This document shows positions 57,246-64,000 of a DNA stretch of 64,000 nucleotides, piece by piece (within the stretch, counting starts at the first letter, position 1; each line of letters opens with the position of its first letter). Under the pieces are notes generated by a model. That model did no database searches. It saw only the letters and a program-made list of their open reading frames with translations, and had not been told where the DNA came from. The translations under genes and the position numbers were made by a program. The stretch covers positions 80,815,767 through 80,879,766 of the forward strand of contig NC_089584.1 in the NCBI RefSeq assembly GCF_019320115.1. Reading direction: 5' to 3'. The stretch comes from Miscanthus floridulus. Taxonomy: Eukaryota > Streptophyta > Magnoliopsida > Poales > Poaceae.

Positions 57246-58609
57246 TGTTGACACAAAATGTGACACACTGTGCCTCACACACAGCAAGCCGGAAAGCGTG
57301 GCTTCAATAGGGTCCTTGTGTGCTTCGTGATCCGGAAACGTGCCAGTCAGTTTGACCTAAAAAAACTGACAAGGGATAAAACAGTTAAATGCCAAACTGG
57401 AACATGTCGGGTGAGACCAGACAGTTCCATATATACAGCCCTGAAGCCACTTACAACGACATACAGCTATAGGAAGTTGTCTGCCAACAAGTTTATAAAC
57501 CATTCAGCTAACCGTAAGATGAGCACACGTAAAGATCCGATTGCCGATGCATATGCATGGGAAGACATGTTTGAACAAGTGAAATTAATTATGAGTTAAT
57601 GCATAACCAAGCTCAACAGTCCAGACGAGTTGGGGTCCATGAAGAAGGAACATGCAAATAAACACGATTAAACTAATCTAAAACCTGCATCTGCCGCACG
57701 ACACCTAGTTTCGTTAAAGCTTAAACGTAATAAACATGCATGAACCCGCGACATGTGATAATCTAGATTAAAATAATTCAGCCATTATGAGCATGTTATC
57801 TATTTGCAAAGGTAATATGAAAAGCAATGATCATTGAAGCGCGAATAAAACCATAAGAGAGGGCCGAACAATATCAATCTAGATTGGGCAGAAGTGTGTT
57901 ACAAATATATAGAATATTTAAAACATATAACATAGGATAACTTAATGAATCTATTTAGATGTTGCCGTATCTAATAGAGCCGATAACTGTCTTGCTTTTA
58001 CTAAGCATATTGAGCAAACGCCTGCCGCACGGTATCTACTCATAAACAAAGCATAAGCAAAGACTTCTTGATTGTCAAGCAAAGATCCGCCGCACGATCA
58101 TTGAAAACAAACAAGACTACTTGCATCACGTCTAAATCCACTGCATGATACTAAACATGATAACAAGGTTGTCGGAACTTACGGAGGTCAACGGATCGAT
58201 GACTCCTCTTGAAGAACTCGACGACACTACAAAAGGACTCAAAAGTTGGCACGGGGCCGGTTGTATTGATTTGGTTGTGAACACCTATTACAATGGTCGA
58301 GGGCCAATATTTATACCCTAGACAAAACACGAGTCCTAAAAGACTATGATTTACAAAGGAAATCTTAAATAAACTTGGAAACTACGATTCCTTGCCCTAA
58401 ACTCTCAGAGTCCTTTATTATTACAACTTCCATCTTTTCGATCGGCTTTGCCTGCCATCTTCTGCTTTCCCGAATGGAGTCACCACCTTCTGAAGTAACC
58501 GACTACACAAGCATTTAGCCGACCACTCATTTTGTTTGCCGAATATCCTTCTTCCCGCATGTGGGTCCACCTGCCATCCTCCAGAGTCGACCAAAATCCA
58601 GTGTTAACA
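57246..58609 (-). repeat. 3' LTR of the right Tat element
   Basis: On the - strand it starts TGTTAACACTGGATTTTGGT (58609) and ends ...TTTTGTGTCAACA (57246), TG...CA as expected, 1364 bp. It contains a - strand TATA box. Confidence 0.82.
58308..58317 (-). promoter_or_regulatory. TATA box in the right Tat LTR
   Basis: GGGTATAAATATTGG on the - strand, about 295 bases after the LTR start. Likely U3 promoter. Confidence 0.65.
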
Positions 58610-58630
58610 CATGCCCCCTCAATTTCAGGA
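58610..58630 (-). promoter_or_regulatory. Polypurine tract of the right Tat element
   Basis: TGAAATTGAGGGGGCATG on the - strand, directly before the LTR start. Position and G run fit a plus-strand primer. Confidence 0.75.
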
Positions 58631-58758
58631 TAAAAGATGTTTTATTCTGAAATTGACCACAAGCTTCTTCTTCCTCCTAGGTCAGCACCGTTCAACACCG
58701 CAGCCGCTGTCCAAAATTCAAGCTTTCAGCGCAACCTCGGACCCACTTCGAATCTTCA

Positions 58759-61700
58759 ATGGCGACCCAGGATGAAATTCCAGAGGTAAACTTCACTTAT
58801 ATTCGGCAATTTCCACTTGATCTTCCCGTTCTTCTTTTGGCTTATTCCTCTTTGATTTCAATCACCCTTTAAAGGAATACAAGAATCAGATTTTGATCCC
58901 CTATGCTGCCAACCCCGATTCCTATTTCCTCGGCCCAATGGGAAATCCTAACCCTTTTGAAATTATCGAGAAGGAAACCCAAAGAATCCCTTTCAAATCT
59001 GGGATCACCTTGCCAAACCGATGGCCAAACACGTTCAAGAATTGGCCATTTCCCCCAATCACCGGATGGCAGAATTGGTAAAGGAGAATGCTGGAGAAAA
59101 GCAGCAGCCACTGGGAAAGTCAAGACATCGGTCATTGTCTGGAATTATCCTTAGCAGAAACACCCAGAAATGATTCCCTTTTGATAGCAGCTTCCCATTT
59201 TTGGTCTGACACCATTAATGCCTTCATTTTCGGCCATGGTATGATGACCATCACTCTAGCTGATGTGTTCATGATAACTGGCTTGAACGTGTCACTACCA
59301 GTATACCCTTATAAGTATAAGAGCAAAAGTAATCAAAGAGCCATTCAGCTCTAGATGTGGATGGGTCAAATACATCCAGAACTACATGAATGCATCTGGC
59401 ACCATCTCTAACAAAGAATTGAAAGCCTTCATGAATATGTGGCTATGCAGATTCATCTTTTGTGGAAAATCCAATGAACCAACCTTGAATCACATGGTGA
59501 TGGCTGAAGACTTAGCTGTAGGCACTCAGATCCCACTAGGCAAATATCTCTTAGGGTCTGTTTATCATATGATGCATCAGATTACTCTTCAGATGCGCCA
59601 AGGTGGAGAAATCTCTTGTGTGAATGGTCCCTGGTGGCTAATCCAAATGTGGCTCCAGCTATACATGCATCAGATAACCTCTGTGAGCCTCTTCAATCTA
59701 AGTTTTCCTTCAGTTAACTATGCTGAAGGCAGTACAGCAAAGGTTAAGGCTTGTTAGACTTATGGGGAAGCAGCATCATCTATCAGCATTGACATAGACA
59801 TCGGTCATTTCTTCAAGCTGTTTTTCAAAGGATTCGGCAATGTGCTCTGGTTTCCTTACAGAGAAAATGAAAATTTGACCTTGCCCTACAAGTTTAGCTA
59901 TGAAATTGGTTGTTCAGGTCAAGAATCCATGAAGATCTTCAACTCCTTTATCAAACCTTGCACTCTGCCAAGCCGAATTTCATCATGGGAGGTTAGTGCA
60001 GTCCACCTATGAGTTCTACTATCCAAATATGGTGGCTAGACAATTAGGATGTGGCCAGTTGCCCCCAAGATTCCTCTTCTCAACAATCATAAAGTCAAGG
60101 GAAGTAATAACAGAAAGAATGGAAGCCAAGAAAATCTTTGAATTAGGATGGGAATTGCCAACATACGAACCATCTCCATTTGGGCTAATAGATGTTGCTC
60201 ATCCCTTCTTTGTCTCTTGGTGGCAAGAATGGCATGCTCATATCTTCAATATATCAGTTCATCCTTTATGCAAAAACTTGCAGCCCGATTTTACTTCTGA
60301 TAGTGAGGTAATTTCATTATGCTCATCATTTCCTGTTCTTGAATTCACTTCTTATTTTAACATCTGGTTATGCACAGGATCTTGAGTCTACTCCCCCAGC
60401 CAAAGCAATCCAGTACTATTCGGCTGGTCCCAAGCCTGCTCTAGGATTTGATGCTCCAAAATTAAAGGAATTCATGAAAACTCCTGCAACTTTGGATTCA
60501 ATACCTTTAAAGGTACTCATGAGAACTCCCGCTACTTCAGCTGCTGCATCTTTTATTCTCTATCAGGTTAACAACCCCACTTAGTAGTAAACTTGACCAC
60601 CTCTACATTCATTACTTCCATTGTAGCCACAAGTCGAAATTCCCAGACTAGGCAATACCTCAGCACCTGTAAAACCAACCCCTGAAGTTTCTACCGAAAA
60701 TGAAGAAATCCATGACAGTGAAGCTTCAGAGACTCATGAAGCTGAAGGTTCAAAGGCTCATAAATCTGATAAGACTATAGGTAACATCGTTCAACCAATT
60801 CTCATTTTTCTCCCCTTTTTTTTAAATAACATCTATCCCTTATGCTCATTATCATTTACTTTACTGAGAATAGATGAAATCTTAGATGAACTGGTAAGGG
60901 AAACTTCTCCTGATCAAGCTCCAAACCCGTCCCTTCTGAACCTTCAGCCAAGTCCTCTAGCAAGCTAGGGTATAACCCATCCTGATGATCAATCAGTTCA
61001 GCAGGTAATGCATTGTCTTACACTATATTTTAGCAAATTCACCCAATCGGCTAACACCTCCTTTCTTCTCTTTTCTTTAGAAGAACATCACTAAACCGAC
61101 CACCAGCTACTCCTTCTCTATTGAGGACTATATCATTGAGAAAGGTGAAGAGATTACTTCTCAACAAACCTTATCGCTGGAAAATCAGGCTCGGCTAAAA
61201 GAGGTGATCATTCTGCTGAACAAGGATACCATTAGTCTGGTTCAGGATGCAGACCAGATAAGAGACCTCCTTGAACTCATTGATCAAGATATCCCTTCTG
61301 CTCTCAAGGCCCCCCCTAGAATCTGCAGCCCATCTTGATGACCACTTTGCCATGGTGAGAAGGGCAACCAAGAACATATCTTCGAGGGCCGCTTTGCAGA
61401 AGGATAGATCTTTGAAGAAGCTAGAGATTAAAGATCTTCACTCTCATATCCAGACTACAAGAAATTCCTTGACAACCTTGGAGCCTGAACTGAAAGCCAT
61501 GGAGGATGAAAAAAAGCAGACTAGAAGCTCAACTAGCCGAACTGAATGCCACAATTCAGTCTCACAGGGCCCATATAGCTAATTTGCTGAAGAACTATAG
61601 AAGCAGCTTCACTAAAGATAACTTCGACCATCAAAGAAGATCAGCAAATCAAAACTAAGTTATCCAGCATCCAGAGTTCTGAAGATGAGGATCAGAAAGT

Positions 61701-61767
61701 GCTAGATAATGTTAGCCGAATCAGGACTGAAGCCATAGAGGCAATCAATCAGCTTCTGAACAAGTAG
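58759..61767 (+). pseudogene. Antisense gene 1 of the Tat element: plant mobile domain protein with coiled-coil C-terminus, broken
   Basis: ATG at 58759 (MATQDEIPE), donor GTAAAC, next exon at 58875 (EYKNQILIPYAANPDSYFLG...GITLPNRWPNTFKNWP). The plant-mobile-domain hallmark follows: SHFWSDTINAFIFGHGMMTI, LADVFMITGLNV, and later FMNMWLCRFIFCGKSNEPT and WLIQMWLQLYM. Frames change near 59080 and 59355 and stops occur at 59757, so it is damaged. Later exons seem to start at 60379 (DLESTPPAKAIQYYSAGPKP) and 60628. The 61080-61600 part is helical and charged (QARLKEVIILLNKDTISLVQ; ALQKDRSLKKLEIKDL). The mobile domain occurs in host proteins linked to silencing and in transposons. Here its position, antisense between pol and the 3' LTR, says it travels with the retrotransposon. 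Confidence 0.78.
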
Positions 61768-62254
61768 ACATTGGGCTTGTTAATAAACTTAAGTGTGATA
61801 TCCTCTGTCCCTTGATCAATCAACTTTATGTTTACATATTTTTATTCGTTCGAAAAAGCAATCGGCCATTTTCCCTTAAATTACTCGATTAGAATGTAGC
61901 TGATTGTCTCCATTCTTCCAATAGCCGAACGAATCCTAATTTAAATGTTGTGAGGGTATAGCGAACAATGCTGGCTCCAACAAATTAGGGAGATAGTCGA
62001 ACGACGTTCGACTTAATCCATGCCTGGCCTAGCCCAGTAGCGGCCCAGCTGAAAGGGAAAAACCCTACTCCATCGTTCAGCATTCTCATCCCCACTGACT
62101 CCGTGGAATTCACCATGATTCTTCGCTTCGGCTTATAAATAGACCCTTTTGTTAGCCTTCATCGCTATCTCCGTTTTAGCGTTCTCACATCTGTCTCCTC
62201 CACTTCCTTTGTTCGATTCATTCCAGAAGAAAACCCTACCCTCCACCAAAGCAA
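61768..62254 (+). other. Promoter and 5' leader of antisense gene 2
   Basis: A TATA box at 62134 is followed by pyrimidine-rich sequence (ATCTGTCTCCTCCACTTCCTTT) up to the ATG at 62255. No other gene is seen between the two antisense genes. Confidence 0.6.
62134..62142 (+). promoter_or_regulatory. TATA box of antisense gene 2
   Basis: TATAAATAG in GGCTTATAAATAGACCC, about 120 bases before the ATG. A start site near 62165 would give a leader of about 90 bases. It is on the opposite strand from the retrotransposon genes. Confidence 0.75.
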
Positions 62255-63128
62255 ATGGCGAGCAGTGGCGACCGTGGCAAGCGTCCTACTGACGAAGAGG
62301 CGGAAGGAAGCAGAGCATCGCGCTGCCGGCGCCGTGGGTATGATTTGGCTTTTTGCCCCCTTGCGATTTTCTTGTTCATCTCTTAGTTTCGATTTTTTTC
62401 TTCCTCATTCATCAGGATAAGGGTCATCAGCTCCAGCCAATATCATCTCCTTCCTCCGGCGACAGCAGCTCAACCGGGAACTCCATCATCCGGCTCTTCC
62501 GGATCCTCCAGCTCTTCAAGCTCCTATCACTCCAATCCTTGGGGCCCGGTGGAACCAGCAGATGCACACCATCCATACTCTCATGAGGAAGCGCTCAAGT
62601 TTCGCCAGGAGAGGGATGAGGCCCGGGAGGAGCTAGGCGATGTCTCCAAGAAATTCGGCATCGAGCAAGCTGAATGGGAGGACTAGCGGAAGCAACTCTG
62701 CGATGCCATCACCGGTTTGATATCTTCATTTGGTTTTATCATTCTGGCTTCCCTCGCTTGCTGACCCATTTTTTCTTTTCTGCCTAGCTCTTTCTGCGGA
62801 GAATGACCGCCTGAAGGCGGCGGCGAACAAGGTTGCCGACAAGGTGAATGCCCAGGGGAAGACATCCGAGGCACGCCTTGATGCTGTGGACGGCCGTATT
62901 GATCAGGCCGTCATCCAAGGTGTGCACCTTGGCGTTTCTCTCGGGCTGGCAGCAATGACCTCCCGAACCAACGAAGACTATTCCTTCCAGCCAGTCGGCT
63001 TCACTGGAGGACGCCCGGACGAGATCGACGACATCAATGAGCGTCTGGAGGTCTACGATGATCATGCTGCCGCCCTTGCTGAATCCACAAACCCCCAGTT
63101 CGTCCTCAACAAGTTATTTGAGGAGTAG
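62255..63128 (+). pseudogene. Antisense gene 2 of the Tat element: three-exon coiled-coil protein with one stop
   Basis: Exons 62255-62337, 62416-62714 and 62788-63128 join in frame with GT-AG borders and give 240 residues. The product starts MASSGDRGKRPTDEEAEGSR in a good context (AAATGG). It has a serine-rich tract (PSSGSSGSSSSSSSYHSNPW), a charged helical part (EEALKFRQERDEAREELGDV...LSAENDRLKAAANKVADKVN), and ends ESTNPQFVLNKLFEE. A TAG at 62684 is the only break, compatible with TGG or CAG changed by one transition. I do not recognise the family; proteins of this kind accompany the mobile-domain gene only by position here. Function unknown. Confidence 0.7.
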
Positions 63129-63396
63129 TTTGTATTAGGATGGACTTCTATAAATAATCTTGTCTTTTGGAAGAATACTTATTTCTTTGATTCTTTTCGG
63201 CAAAATTCTGTCTGCGACCGTCAGAAAAATGCTAAAAACCCCCGGTCTTGCATAAACATTCTTGTGCTAGAGGCGATGCAAACTGCATCGGCTATTTTGT
63301 GCTAAAGGCGATATGAACAATATCGGCTATTCTCAGTCTTATCTTTTTTCTTAGGCTAAAGGCGATTTTCCCTTTATCGGCTTTTCTGATCTACAT
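63129..63396. other. Spacer between antisense gene 2 and pol
   Basis: Contains three or four degenerate copies of a TGTGCTAAAGGCGAT...TATCGGCT(A/T)TT motif (63250-63390). The genes on the two strands end tail to tail here. No gene is seen. Confidence 0.6.
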
Positions 63397-64000
63397 TCAT
63401 GAACCAACCTCAACACTGGGGTAATATTTCTTAAGAAATCTTCCATTGATAGCTCTGGTAAACTCCTCCCCAAATAAAGTCTTCAATATGTATGCATTGC
63501 CAGGTACACATTCTACTATTCGGAAAGGACCTTCCCAATTTGGAGACCATTTGCCGAACGCTCTATCCTTTGCTCCAACTGGCAATATAGTTTTCCAAAC
63601 CAAGTCTCCTTCTGCGAATTGCTTCAGCCTAACCCTTTTGTTATAATACTTGGCAACGCGTATTTTATTTTTCTCAATATTCTCCAATGCCTTGAGACGA
63701 ATCAAATGTAAATCTTCCAATTCATCCATCATCAGATTCTTATAATCTTCTTCTACCAATTCTTTCTGTAACACAACTCGCCTTGAACCTGACCATAATT
63801 CCCATGGTAATACAGCATGATGCCCATAAACCAGTTCATAGGGAGACGTTTGAATGGACCCATGACAAGCCATTTGGTAAGCCCACATTACTTCATTAAG
63901 AACCAAGTGCCATCTCCTTGGTTTTTCATCAATCTTCTTCTAGATGATTTTAATCATAATCTTATTTGATGCTTCTGCCTGACCATTAGCTTGTGCATAA
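63397..64000 (-). CDS. pol: Right Tat element integrase, C-terminal part (continues beyond the window)
   Basis: On the - strand, from the window edge: YAQANGQAEASNK, a TAG near 63942, then PRRWHLVLNEVMWAYQMACH, TSPYELVYGHHAVLPWEL, the LVWKTILPVGAKDRAFGKWS segment and EGPFRIVECVPGNAYIL, ending GRFLKKYYPSVEVGS with a stop at 63397. These are the end of the integrase catalytic core and the C-terminal DNA-binding GPF/Y-type module of gypsy integrases. There is no chromodomain, as expected for Tat. It fixes the orientation of the element and shows that the genes at 58.7-63.1 kb are antisense to it. Confidence 0.9.

Larger units (their letters stand above)
57246..64000 (-). mobile_element. Right Tat-lineage gypsy element with antisense extra genes (3' part only)
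   Basis: On the - strand the order is integrase C-terminal region (64000-63397), a 4.8 kb stretch holding two genes in the opposite orientation, a purine tract (58630-58610), and the 3' LTR (58609-57246) ending at the Element 4 remnant. The left flank CGTTT (57241-57245) is the presumed target duplication. Extra antisense genes between pol and 3' LTR are a known feature of some Tat families. Confidence 0.85.

Noticed and set aside
58759..61767. Host mobile-domain gene independent of the transposon
   Set aside because: It lies between integrase and the purine tract plus 3' LTR of one element, the usual site of antisense extra genes in Tat elements, and it is broken by frame changes.

Overview
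This is nuclear DNA of a grass, probably a panicoid/Andropogoneae species (sorghum, sugarcane, Miscanthus or maize relatives). The evidence is a spliced plant RING-CH ubiquitin-ligase gene with GT-AG introns, CACTA transposons whose ends are full of TTTGCCGAGTG / CACTCGGCAAA motifs, and a thick stack of nested LTR retrotransposons. No tRNA, rRNA, CRISPR or bacterial-type feature was seen.

Left third (1-16.3 kb): one host gene on the + strand with six exons from 495 to 16261. It would encode a 268-residue RING-CH membrane E3 ligase. Exon 4 is split by an 8.9 kb CACTA element (CACTA1, 2697-11606, 3-bp duplication CTT). The following intron holds a second, deleted CACTA of the same broad family (CACTA2, 11978-15732, duplication AAT). 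CACTA1 carries a decayed TNP2-type transposase gene and a decayed second (TNPA/Transposase_24-like) gene, both on the - strand. CACTA2 keeps only the second gene.

Middle (16.3-25.9 kb): short intergenic DNA, a MITE, an old LTR fragment, a truncated copia-type LTR (18300-19830), a Tat-lineage pol fragment with a second RNase H, and an internally deleted Tat-like gypsy element on the - strand (20760-25940). The gag gene of that element is split by a 1.95 kb copia-type solo LTR (21412-23361).

Right (25.9-64 kb): a chain of insertions in which each element sits in the previous one and every right half lies outside the window. In order: Element 1 (25941-40238), a non-coding large retrotransposon derivative with 4.9 kb LTRs; Element 3 (40239-46660), inserted in the 3' LTR of Element 1; Element 4 (46661-57245), inserted in the pol gene of Element 3; and a Tat element on the - strand (57246-64000), inserted in the 3' LTR remnant of Element 4. 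Elements 1, 3 and 4 look like Tekay/Del-type chromoviruses (LTRs beginning TGTAACACC or similar, initiator-Met-type primer site).

The most striking observation is that Elements 3 and 4 carry an extra reading frame upstream of gag whose product starts with a near copy of the histone H3 tail. Element 4 reads MARTKQTARKSTGGRAPSRQ, keeping K4 and K9 but with R at positions 14 and 18. It is followed by a coiled-coil stretch and a very acidic C-terminus. A second notable system is the pair of antisense, intron-containing genes carried by the right-hand Tat element, one with its own TATA box.
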